Shown: positions 19,155-27,509 of the stretch, piece after piece
How the letters are laid out: each line of letters opens with the position of its first letter
Position numbering within the stretch: the stretch's first letter is position 1
From: Saprospiraceae bacterium
GTDB lineage: Bacteria > Bacteroidota > Bacteroidia > Chitinophagales > Saprospiraceae
Length of the DNA: 64,000 bases
Direction: 5' to 3'
Assembly (NCBI GenBank): GCA_016715105.1
Contig: JADKBO010000025.1
Location: forward strand, 1-64,000
Program-made: the position numbers and the translations under genes
Notes under the pieces: generated by a model
The model's input: only the letters and a program-made list of their open reading frames with translations
Told to the model about the DNA's origin: nothing
The model's database searches: none

Positions 19155-19158
19155 AAAA

Positions 19159-19174
19159 TTGGCACGCTATTGAC
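19159..19174 (+). promoter_or_regulatory. Sigma54-like promoter of the adaptor operon
   Basis: TTGGCACGCTATTGAC carries a perfect -24 half (TTGGCAC) and a weak -12 half (TTGAC where TTGC is expected at this spacing). It lies 31 bp before the adaptor ATG, is preceded by the shared operator at fixed distance, and has a sigma54 activator gene beside it. Confidence 0.6.
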
Positions 19175-19205
19175 CATACAGATTGTATAAATTTGAAAGA
19201 AAAAT

Positions 19206-20456
19206 ATGGACATTCCAATTCCAAAGAAAAGATTTACAACAACAAGGGTTTTGATAGGCCTGGGAGTTTTGGCCTTGATTGCATTCACCGTTTACACGTT
19301 TAAATTACAAGGTGGAGCAAGCAAATTGAATGTGGAGGCAGAGAGAATTACTGTGAGCACGGTTACAAAGGGAGCTTTTAGAGAGAATATACCTGTCAAT
19401 GGTATAGTTTACCCCATCTCAACCATTTATTTGGACGCGCAAGAAGGGGGTAGAGTAGAAGAGAAATACGTTGAGGATGGTGCCATGATGAAAAAAGGTC
19501 AACCGATTCTTAAAATGAGTAATACGGATTTGGAATTAAATCTTGCTAATCAAGAAGTTGCTGTATTTAATGTATTGACGCAAATGCAATACACCAAAAA
19601 CATCGCAGAGCAAAACTCGATGAATAGATTAAACCAAATGGCTGATGTGGACAATGCATTGATAGAAGCAGAGCGCGTACACAATCTCAATAAGAAGTTG
19701 TTTGAGGAAGGGGCCATTGGGAAACAGGACTACATGAGTAGCGAGAATTTATTTGAATACCAAAAGAAAAGAAAGAAATTGGCAGAGGACATCCTTAATC
19801 AGGATAAATCCTCAATGTCACAACAAATTGAACAGGCAACTGAGTCTTATAGACGGATGACAAACACTTTGCAATTGATGAAACGCAAGGTTGGGGATTT
19901 GATAGTGCGTGCTCCGGTCGATGGACAATTAACTTCTCTTGATTCAGAAATTGGTCAATCCATCAATAAAGGAGATCGTTTAGGGCAATTGGACATTACT
20001 TCAGGTTATAAAGTAAGAGCTGATATTGATGAGCACTACATCTCCAGGATTTTTCCTGGTCAAAATGCTGAATACGTTACAAAAGATAAAACTTATATCC
20101 TGACAATCAAAAAAGTATATACTCAGGTGGTAAGTGGCAGATTTCAAGTGGATATGGTTTTTGAGGGTGCTGCGCCAGAAAACATTCGCCGTGGTCAGTC
20201 TCTACAAATCAGAATGAATTTGAGTGAAGAAACGACGGCTTTGTTATTACCTCGTGGTGGTTTTTATCAAAAAACTGGTGGTAATTGGATTTTTAAGTTG
20301 AGTGAAGATGGCAGCACCGCTTATAAAACAAATATTCAATTAAATAGGCAGAGTCCTGAGAATTATGAATTGATGGAGGGTTTGAGTGTAGGTGATAAGG
20401 TGATTACGAGTTCTTATGATTCTTTTGGTGATGTGGATGAGTTGGTGTTGAAGTGA
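19206..20456 (+). CDS. MacA/HlyD-type periplasmic adaptor of an ABC exporter
   Basis: The product has 416 residues. One N-terminal transmembrane helix (VLIGLGVLALIAFTVYTF, residues 16-33) anchors it in the inner membrane. Then follow a beta-barrel and lipoyl half (ITVSTVTKGAFRENIPVNGIVYPIS, GRVEEKYVEDGAMMKKGQPILKM), a long alpha-hairpin (about residues 115-225), the second lipoyl half (DLIVRAPVDGQLTSLDSEIGQSINKGDRLGQL), and membrane-proximal beta domains ending in GLSVGDKVITSSY. It links an inner-membrane permease to the outer membrane. It is the first gene after the sigma54-like promoter and precedes the ATPase and the permeases; an inserted four-helix-bundle gene separates it from the ATPase. 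Confidence 0.9.
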   Translation: MDIPIPKKRFTTTRVLIGLGVLALIAFTVYTFKLQGGASKLNVEAERITVSTVTKGAFRENIPVNGIVYPISTIYLDAQEGGRVEEKYVEDGAMMKKGQPILKMSNTDLELNLANQEVAVFNVLTQMQYTKNIAEQNSMNRLNQMADVDNALIEAERVHNLNKKLFEEGAIGKQDYMSSENLFEYQKKRKKLAEDILNQDKSSMSQQIEQATESYRRMTNTLQLMKRKVGDLIVRAPVDGQLTSLDSEIGQSINKGDRLGQLDITSGYKVRADIDEHYISRIFPGQNAEYVTKDKTYILTIKKVYTQVVSGRFQVDMVFEGAAPENIRRGQSLQIRMNLSEETTALLLPRGGFYQKTGGNWIFKLSEDGSTAYKTNIQLNRQSPENYELMEGLSVGDKVITSSYDSFGDVDELVLK

Positions 20457-20498
20457 GACGAAAGTTGAAAGATGAAGGACGAAAGATGAAAGAAAGTA
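20457..20498. repeat. Left heptad arm beside four-helix-bundle gene 1
   Basis: GACGAAA, GTTGAAA, GATGAAG, GACGAAA, GATGAAA and GAAAGTA follow each other directly after the adaptor stop codon. The array is the inverted counterpart of the one at 21014-21046, so the two can pair across the enclosed gene. Confidence 0.8.
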
Positions 20499-20536
20499 TA
20501 AAATAATAAATCTAAATTATATTTAGATAACAAATT

Positions 20537-20887
20537 TCATTTAAGTTTTTCAGCGTATGCATAAATCATTCTTTGCACCTCTTCAGATAATTGAATTAGT
20601 GTATGGAATTCATCTACAGAGATGTATTCTAAATCTTTTGAAAGAATAATTTGATATCTTAATTCCGCATTAGAACTAAGAGCTATAGTCAGGTAACGTT
20701 TAAAATCCATCTGGGTATTGCGTGCACTTCCTTCAGCAATGTTAGTTGGGATGCCTGAGGAAGATCTTCTCATTTGTCCGATGAGACCATATTTTTCTTC
20801 CTTCGGAAATTTTTTGGTAACCAAGTAAATTTCTAATGTGAGTTGATGCGATTTTTGCCAGATTAATAACTTTTGAAAATCTACCAT
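20537..20887 (-). CDS. Four-helix-bundle protein, S23/IVP family (copy 1)
   Basis: The product has 116 residues, the usual length. Family marks are the start FQKLLIWQKSHQLTLEIY, the central SSSGIPTNIAEGSARNTQMDFKRYL and the helix AELRYQIILSKDLEYI. The family was first described as the protein encoded in intervening sequences of 23S rRNA, and the Avd accessory protein of diversity-generating retroelements has a related fold. The role of free-standing copies is unknown; nucleic-acid binding is likely. This gene points against the operon that surrounds it and is enclosed by inverted GATGAAA-type heptad arrays, so it looks inserted between the adaptor and ATPase genes. Confidence 0.88.
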   Translation of the reverse strand: MVDFQKLLIWQKSHQLTLEIYLVTKKFPKEEKYGLIGQMRRSSSGIPTNIAEGSARNTQMDFKRYLTIALSSNAELRYQIILSKDLEYISVDEFHTLIQLSEEVQRMIYAYAEKLK

Positions 20888-21013
20888 AGATTAATATTTT
20901 AAATAAGGTTTAAAACATAAAAGTAAAAATATAAATGATAAAAACAACAAAAAAATACTTCAAGTGGATTGGATTAGAATATCCAATGTTTAACAAAGAA
21001 ACTGGTACCTTTT

Positions 21014-21046
21014 ATCTTTCATCTTTCGTCTCTCATCTTTAATCTT
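21014..21046. repeat. Right heptad arm beside four-helix-bundle gene 1
   Basis: TCTTTCA, TCTTTCG, TCTCTCA, TCTTTAA and TCTT at 7-bp spacing form the reverse complement of the array at 20457-20498. The array ends 7 bp before the ATPase start codon. Confidence 0.8.
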
Positions 21047-21053
21047 AATTTAT

Positions 21054-21731
21054 ATGATCAAATTAACAAATCTAGACAAACGCTACCGCACCGAAGAAGT
21101 CGAAACAATTGCCCTCGACAAAATGAATCTCGAAGTAAAAGAAGGAGAATTCGTTTCCATTATGGGACCCTCAGGATGTGGTAAATCATCGCTATTAAAT
21201 ATCATTGGATTACTCGATGATTTGGATGGTGGAAGTTATTTATTTAATGGAATTGAAGTAGCAAAATTCAATGAAAGAAAAAGATCTGAATTGCGTAAAC
21301 ACAATATAGGTTTTGTATTTCAGAGCTTTAATTTAATTGATGAATTGACAGTTTATGAAAATGTCGAATTGCCATTGATTTATACCAAAGTCAATGCCAC
21401 AGATCGCAAGAAGAGGGTAGAAGAAGTGCTTGAGAAAATGCAAATTATGCATCGTAAAAATCACTTTCCACAACAGCTCAGTGGTGGCCAACAACAACGG
21501 GTAGCCATCAGTCGCGCTGTAGTAAATAAACCCAAATTGATTCTCGCGGATGAGCCTACCGGTAATCTAGATTCTGCAAATGGTAATGAAGTTATGCAAT
21601 TACTAACTGACCTAAACGAACAGGGAACTACGGTCATCATGGTAACTCACAGCGAGCACGATGCTAAATATAGTCACCGTATTGTGAGGATGCTGGATGG
21701 TAAAACCGTTACGGAAAATATTTTGCTTTAA
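21054..21731 (+). CDS. MacB/LolD-type ABC transporter ATP-binding protein
   Basis: The product has 225 residues, normal for a stand-alone ATPase of the MacB/LolD group. Visible motifs are Walker A GPSGCGKSS (about residue 39), the Q-loop in GFVFQSFNLIDELTVYENVELPL, the signature LSGGQQQRVAISRA (about 142), Walker B KLILADEPTGNLDS with the catalytic Glu, and the H-loop VTHSEH. It powers permeases with FtsX-type domains, which use ATP to move periplasmic parts rather than to carry a substrate through the membrane. It is the only ATPase in the window, whereas fourteen permease genes follow. Both neighbouring gaps contain four-helix-bundle insertions. Confidence 0.95.
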   Translation: MIKLTNLDKRYRTEEVETIALDKMNLEVKEGEFVSIMGPSGCGKSSLLNIIGLLDDLDGGSYLFNGIEVAKFNERKRSELRKHNIGFVFQSFNLIDELTVYENVELPLIYTKVNATDRKKRVEEVLEKMQIMHRKNHFPQQLSGGQQQRVAISRAVVNKPKLILADEPTGNLDSANGNEVMQLLTDLNEQGTTVIMVTHSEHDAKYSHRIVRMLDGKTVTENILL

Positions 21732-21732
21732 A

Positions 21733-21780
21733 CGGAATCCGGAAATCGGAGGACGGAAATCGGAGGATGGAAATCGGAGG
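21733..21780. repeat. Left heptad arm beside four-helix-bundle gene 2
   Basis: CGGAATC, CGGAAAT, CGGAGGA, CGGAAAT, CGGAGGA, TGGAAAT and CGGAGG follow each other 1 bp after the ATPase stop codon. The array is inverted relative to that at 22178-22218. Confidence 0.82.
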
Positions 21781-21814
21781 GGCATTAACATAAATAATCA
21801 ATAAGGAGTTAATT

Positions 21815-22168
21815 ATGATAGAAAAATTTGAAGATTTGTTGGTTTGGCAAGAGGGATTAGATCTTGCAGTTCAAATTTATAGTTCATTTAAATTCTGTAA
21901 AGATTATGGATTTAAAGACCAAATCCAAAGAGCGGCTATCTCTATTTCTTCAAACATTGCTGAGGGATATGATAGACAAACTAATAAAGAATTTATTCAA
22001 TTTTTATTCATTGCTAAAGGCTCATGTGCAGAAGTAAGAACTCAGATTTATTTAGCTGAAAAAGTGCAATTATTATCACCAGAAAATGCTTTGCTATTAT
22101 TGGATAAAACTAATAAAATTTCTGCAATGCTTACTAAATTAATTAAAGCTCGAAAGGAAAACTTTTAA
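21815..22168 (+). CDS. Four-helix-bundle protein, S23/IVP family (copy 2)
   Basis: The product has 117 residues. Family marks: FEDLLVWQEGLDLAVQIY at the start, AAISISSNIAEGYDRQTNKEFIQFL in the middle and CAEVRTQIYLAEKVQLL before the last helix. It shares the fold but only moderate identity with copy 1, so the two are not a recent local duplication. It points with the operon and is enclosed by inverted CGGAAAT-type heptad arrays, a different word family from that of copy 1. It lies exactly at the ATPase-permease junction and so separates two genes that are normally adjacent. Confidence 0.88.
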   Translation: MIEKFEDLLVWQEGLDLAVQIYSSFKFCKDYGFKDQIQRAAISISSNIAEGYDRQTNKEFIQFLFIAKGSCAEVRTQIYLAEKVQLLSPENALLLLDKTNKISAMLTKLIKARKENF

Positions 22169-22177
22169 TTAACAATC

Positions 22178-22218
22178 GGACAGAAATTCGATTTCCGATT
22201 TCCGATCTCCGATTTCCA
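22178..22218. repeat. Right heptad arm beside four-helix-bundle gene 2
   Basis: The words CGATTTC, CGATTTC, CGATCTC and CGATTTC follow each other at 7-bp spacing and are the reverse complement of the 21733-21780 array. The array ends about 10 bp before the P1 start codon. Confidence 0.82.
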
Positions 22219-22228
22219 ATAAAATGAA

Positions 22229-24653
22229 ATGATAACGAATTATTTTAAAATAGCATGGAGAAATCTCCTTAAAAATAGAACCTCAAGTTTGATAAACATT
22301 GTGGGTTTAGGAATTGGATTGGCAACATTTATTTTCATAATGGAATATATTTCATTGGAAAAATCAGTAAATCAATTTCATACCAACGTTGACAATATTT
22401 ATAGATTATTGAATGAAGATAAACAAGGAGTTACTTGGTCGGAAGTTGAACCTGGATGGGCACAATTATTCAAAGATAAACAATCGGCAATTGAATCATA
22501 TTGTTTGGCCGAACAAGGAATTGGACAAGGAATTGTACAGAATGTTGAGAAAAATTTGTCATTTAAAGAAGATAGAATTGGATATGCCAGCGGCAACTTT
22601 TTTGAATTTTTTACTTTCAATATTATTGAAGGAAATAAAACAGATTTAAAGACACCACAAACTGTGTATTTATCAGAAACTACATCTAAAAAATATTTTG
22701 GAGATTCACCAGCAATTGGCAAAAGCCTGACATTAAACAATCAATTTGGAAAGGTCAATTATTCTGTAAAAGGTATTTTTGCTGATATTAGCCAAGAATC
22801 AGATATCCAATATGATATGGTCTTTTCACTAGAAACCTTAAGAAGTGCTGCCTTCTTAAACGGTAATGGTTGGGCGGATCTCAATAATTTTGATTCTCAA
22901 TTCATCAATTTATATGTTGCAACAGCTCCAAATACGAATATCAATATTTTAGAAAAAGACATCAATAAACTCAGATCAGAAGTCAGTAAAGAGGATGATG
23001 GTGTAACATTCAGACTTCAGTCATTAAAAAATATGCATTTGGGTACCTCTCTTGGGGACCAAATGCAAACTTATGGTAACCTCAAATACATTTATATCCT
23101 TTCGGCAGTAGCCGCCTTAATCCTATTAATTGCATGGTTTAATTACATCAATTTATCAACTGCTGCATCATTGAAAAGATCTCAAGAGGTAGGAATAAGA
23201 AAAACCATAGGAGCAAGCAAAGGACAATTGATAGGCTTGTTTCTGGCCGAAACAGGGATGATAACAGGCATTGCCTACGCAGTAGCATTCATTGGTCATG
23301 ATCATGCAGCCTTATTTCAATTTATTGACTGGAAAAGCCTTGAGCATTCAATCATTACAATTGTCAAATGTGTGGATTTATGCTTTGGCTGCATTGATTT
23401 TAGCTACTTTTTTCGCGGGATTTTATACAGCATTTGTTTTGTCAAATTTCAAACCTGTCGATACATTAAAAGGGAAACTCAAAGGTAGTGGAAGTGGTCA
23501 GTTGGTAAGAAAGGGATTGGTAGTGAGTCAATTTTCATTTTCAATATTACTCATCATAGCAACGGCAGTTATTTTCCTACAGTTAAAATTTATGAAAAAT
23601 AGTGAACTAGGAATCAATACTGACCAAATGGTTGTGGTGTCTGGTCCACAAGTAGGATTGGATAGTACTTACCAATCAAGAAAGAAAGTATTTTTAAATT
23701 ACCTCGGACAACAAAGTTTCGTTAAAGAATATGCAACCTCTGGTTCTGTACCTGGTAAGTATTACAATTTTAGAACAGCAGGATTTACCCAACCTGGGTC
23801 CAAACCAGATGATAAATTTAAGAGTTATGCTTTTTTAATCATCAGCGATCAATTTTTGAGTGCGTATGGAATTCCAATGAAGGCAGGTAGAAACTTCACC
23901 TATCAGGAATGTGATGTAGAATGGAATGACAATTCTAAAGTTCTGATAAACGAACAAGCCATGATTTCAATGGGGTTTGCAAATGCCGAAGATGCCATGC
24001 AAAAGGGCATTCAATGGGATGAAAGACATCTAGACATCATCGGAGTGACAGCGGATTATCACCACACCAATTTAAAAAATGCAATTGATCCAATTATATA
24101 CTATCCTCAATTAAATGGGCAATATTACTCAGTCAGATTGACGCCAGAAAATTTGTCATCTAAGTTGTCTTCATTGGAGCGGGAATACAAGTCTATTTTT
24201 CCAGGAAATCCTTTTGAATATTTCTTTACTGATGAGGCTTTGCAAAGCGCTAAGGAAGAGGAACAATATGGAAGGATATTTACCATAGCGTCTGTGCTGG
24301 CCATTTTCATTGCTTGTTTGGGATTATTTGGCTTAGCGACCTTTGTTGTGGAAACAAGGACTAAAGAAATTGGTATAAGAAAAGTTCTTGGAGCAAGTGT
24401 GAGTGGCATTGTTTCCTTGCTCAGCAAAGATTTTGTCATACTTGTAGTTATTTCTTTAGTCATTGCAGCACCTGTTGCTTTCTATTTGATGGTTAATTGG
24501 CTGAAAAATTTTGAATTCAAAGTAGAAATTAATTGGGTTTTGCTTTTCATTTTGGTGGGTATTTCAGTTGTGATGGTCTCATTATTTACGGTTGCAATTC
24601 AAGCAATTAAAACTGCGAATGCTAAGGTAACAAAAAGTTTGAGAGCGGAATGA
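22229..24653 (+). pseudogene. P1: double-FtsX MacB-type ABC permease, frameshifted
   Basis: One extra base near 23285-23300 splits the gene; removing it gives about 807 residues. The first part starts MITNYFKIAWRNLLKN, with a transmembrane helix (LINIVGLGIGLATFIFIMEY), a periplasmic MacB-like domain, and the first FtsX core with QEVGIRKTIGAS (about residue 319). The second part begins after the break with helices (VWIYALAALILATFFAGFYTAF), then a second periplasmic domain and the C-terminal FtsX core with KEIGIRKVLGAS (about 712). The break falls in the first FtsX core, between its membrane helices. As the permease nearest the ATPase it would be the default partner, so its breakage matters if real. 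Confidence 0.85.
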
Positions 24654-24655
24654 AT

Positions 24656-25021
24656 GGTTAATTATTAATGGTAAATGGTGAATTGTGTGAAATGTAAAAT
24701 GTAATATGTGAAATTTCATTTGAAACGACATGCAGGGGAAGGCCCACATGCTTTCCGGAATGAAATGTCAAAATAGTTGGATGTGAATGGTGAATGGTGA
24801 ATGGTGAATGGTGAGATGTGAAATGTATAATGTGAAATCAATTTGGAACGACATGCAGGGGAAGGCCGGATGTCAAAAATAATGGGATGTAAATGGTAAA
24901 TGGTGAATGGTGAATTGTGTGAGATGTAAAATGTGAAATGTGAAATGTGAAATGTGAAATGTGAAATTTCATTTAGAACGACATGTAGGGGAAGGCCAAC
25001 GTGCCTTCCTTGGAATTGCAA
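24656..25021. repeat. P1-P2 gap: heptad arrays alternating with a ~25-bp hairpin unit
   Basis: Arrays of GTGAATG, GTGAAAT and GTGAGAT words alternate with three copies of a unit reading GAACGACATGCAGGGGAAGG or close to it, at about 24723, 24846 and 24975. In the third copy GGAAGGC and GCCTTCC form a hairpin. The 471-bp gap contains no gene; seemingly open frames in it come from the 7-bp period. Confidence 0.75.
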
Positions 25022-25124
25022 CTTGAAAGTTGGATTTGTGGAACGACTTGGTTGCCGTGGAGCGCTTGCCCTTTCTTTTATCGAGGAAGATAAAGTTTGA
25101 AATATAATTTGTAAATGAAATAGG

Positions 25125-27494
25125 ATGAATCAAATAAATATCAAGGCAATTTTTCGAAATCTGACGAAAGGTAGATTTTATACGCTGATCAATATATTGG
25201 GCATTGCCATTGGCATTACTTCGATCGTTTGGGCATTTCAAAATTATCGCTTTGCTAATAGTTTTGATAATTTTCATCAAGATAGAGATCAAATATTCAG
25301 AATCATCACTAAGAATGAAGGCTCACCTTTATGGAATGGATATTGTCCTTTGCCAATTGCAGTTTTTGCTAAGCAAGATTTTCCTGAAGTAGAAAAAACC
25401 GTAAGACTAGAAAGAGCTTTTTTAACCATCAGACCAGAGGCAGGGGAAACTTTTAATTCGAGTGTGCATTTTACAGATCCGGAGTTCTTTGATTTTTTTA
25501 ACTTCCCTTTGGTGTCTGGTTCCAATAATCTCCAAGACAACGCAGGCGTATGGATTACCGAATCAGAAGCCAAAAAACTTTTCGGAAATAATGCAGCGGT
25601 TGGGAAAACTATTCAGTTTTATGTTAATGAATCTCACCAGCTCCCCTTGGTGGTAAAAGGTGTTTTAAAAGATTTGCCATCGAATTCTTCCATACAATTT
25701 GATATACTTTCCAATTTTTCCAATTTCAGAAAATCAAATGGTCAATTATTGGAGATAGATGATTGGTCCTATTATGCAGATGCAGTTTTCTTAAAGGTTG
25801 ATAACCCATTGATGGCCAACAAACTAGCAAATGGGTTCAAAAAGTATTTGCCACTTACATTTGAAGCTAGAAAAGATATAAAACCTATTGAGTTTCAATT
25901 AGATCCATTATCAGGTATTGCCAAACAAAATGATATGGCTACCAATGCATTGTTCACACGTCCTAGCGATGCAGCAATATATGGTCCCTTGGTTTTAGCT
26001 ATTCTTATTTTATTATCTGCTTGTCTCAATTTTGCCAATACAACTGTTGCTCGCTCAAATCAAAGGTTAAAAGAAATGGGTGTACGCAAAGTATTGGGAG
26101 GCAGTAAATCACAATTGATCATTCAGCAGCTATTGGAAAGTAGCCTGATCGTATTTTTTGCATTATGTTTATCTACCATTTTTACGGCGTGGTGGTTACC
26201 CACATACAACAGGATGTTTGATGGTATTGCTCTGTCAGCCAATTATTTTGAAGATTTCCAATTATTCCAATTTATGGTTTTTCTTTTATTATTTGTTACC
26301 CTGTTGGCTGGTCTGTATCCTTCCCTTTATATTGCAAGATTTAATGCGAGTCAAATTTTCAGAGGTGGCGTGAATTATGGCGGAACCAATCTTTTTTCAA
26401 GGGTTCTACTAGGTATGCAAATTTTGATAGCATTTATTACGGTTTCTGCAAGTTTCGGTTTTGCAAAAAATGCAGAATTTCAAAGAGATTTTAATTTAGG
26501 TTTTAATCAAAATAATATCATAGGATTATGGACCTCAGAAAGTGATTTTTCAACCATAAGAGATGCCGTGTCAGCAATACCAGATGTAGATAAAACCGCA
26601 GGGTCAGTTGGGCATTTGGGTTATTCCTGGCGAAATCTTGGGGTGGAAGCAGGAGGTATTATCAAGGAAACTAATTTCATTCAAACCGGAGATCATTATT
26701 TAGATGTAATGGGTGTGAAGTTACTTACAGGCAGAGATTTCAACCATAACAATGACTCAGATGTAAATAAAAGTATGATTATTTCTGAAAAATTGTGTGC
26801 AGAATATGGGTGGACAAAAGACAATGCAATTGGAAAACAATTGAGAGTTGATACGATTTTGTATTCTGTTATTGGTGTTACAAAGGACCTTTATGTTGGC
26901 GGTTTTTTCAATAATATAGACCCTTTGGCAATGGTAAAAGTACCTAATACAAGCAGTCGATTACTCATCGTTCAAAGCAATGGAAATTCCTTAAAGACAG
27001 TTTATGATCAAATAAAGGCGAGTTGGACCAACACTTTTCCATTAAAGCCATTCAATGGTTTTTATCAAAATGAAGAAACGAGCCAAGCTCAACGCGTGAA
27101 TCAAAGTGTAACTACCATATTTTTTTGGTTTGGGATAATTTCTGTGTTATTCACCCTGACGGGAATGTTCGCCTTGATTTCACTCACCATTCTTAAAAAG
27201 AATAAAGAAATCGCCATAAGAAGGGTAGTAGGTGCCTCGCTTAAAGATATTTTATTGGTAATTAATAAGAGTTATTTCTGGGTTTTTATTATTGCCGCAG
27301 GTCTTGGTATGTATGCAGGAGCCGCTCTTACTCAAGTATTGATGGATTTAATTTTTAAAGTAAATGTAGGTTTTAATCCAGATAGTTTGCTAAAAACATT
27401 TTTTGGAGTGTGTGCCCTTATCCTTACAGTTGTGATGATAAAATTATGGCAAGTAGACAGAATGAAACCTTCTATAGTCTTAAAAGGTAATTAA
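25125..27494 (+). CDS. P2: double-FtsX MacB-type ABC permease, divergent member
   Basis: The product has 789 residues. It is the least typical paralog: it starts MNQINIKAIFRNLTKGRFY instead of MIKNYFKIAWRN. The first FtsX core reads KEMGVRKVLGGS (about residue 316). The second has KEIAIRRVVGAS (about 694), lacks the LGLFGLA signature before it (MFALISLTILKKN instead), and the C-terminal tail (MKLWQVDRMKPSIVLKGN-like) lacks the KAAVMNPVKSLR ending of the others. Its stop lies only 15 bp before P3, the one tight junction in the array, so P2 and P3 are surely co-transcribed and may work as a pair. It may export a different ligand. Confidence 0.92.
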   Translation: MNQINIKAIFRNLTKGRFYTLINILGIAIGITSIVWAFQNYRFANSFDNFHQDRDQIFRIITKNEGSPLWNGYCPLPIAVFAKQDFPEVEKTVRLERAFLTIRPEAGETFNSSVHFTDPEFFDFFNFPLVSGSNNLQDNAGVWITESEAKKLFGNNAAVGKTIQFYVNESHQLPLVVKGVLKDLPSNSSIQFDILSNFSNFRKSNGQLLEIDDWSYYADAVFLKVDNPLMANKLANGFKKYLPLTFEARKDIKPIEFQLDPLSGIAKQNDMATNALFTRPSDAAIYGPLVLAILILLSACLNFANTTVARSNQRLKEMGVRKVLGGSKSQLIIQQLLESSLIVFFALCLSTIFTAWWLPTYNRMFDGIALSANYFEDFQLFQFMVFLLLFVTLLAGLYPSLYIARFNASQIFRGGVNYGGTNLFSRVLLGMQILIAFITVSASFGFAKNAEFQRDFNLGFNQNNIIGLWTSESDFSTIRDAVSAIPDVDKTAGSVGHLGYSWRNLGVEAGGIIKETNFIQTGDHYLDVMGVKLLTGRDFNHNNDSDVNKSMIISEKLCAEYGWTKDNAIGKQLRVDTILYSVIGVTKDLYVGGFFNNIDPLAMVKVPNTSSRLLIVQSNGNSLKTVYDQIKASWTNTFPLKPFNGFYQNEETSQAQRVNQSVTTIFFWFGIISVLFTLTGMFALISLTILKKNKEIAIRRVVGASLKDILLVINKSYFWVFIIAAGLGMYAGAALTQVLMDLIFKVNVGFNPDSLLKTFFGVCALILTVVMIKLWQVDRMKPSIVLKGN

Positions 27495-27509
27495 CAAAAC
27501 GAAGGAGAA

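Noticed and set aside
23292..24653. Second part of P1 as an independent single-FtsX permease
   Set aside because: It has no N-terminal start typical of the family, and the upstream frame continues the same protein after removal of one base.
24716..25292. Long minus-strand open frames rich in HFTF/ISHF
   Set aside because: A 7-bp period gives a 7-residue period in every frame and rarely contains stops, so these frames are by-products of the heptad arrays. The same holds for frames at 35160-35684, 37856-38251, 53573-53836, 56188-56463 and 63389-63765.
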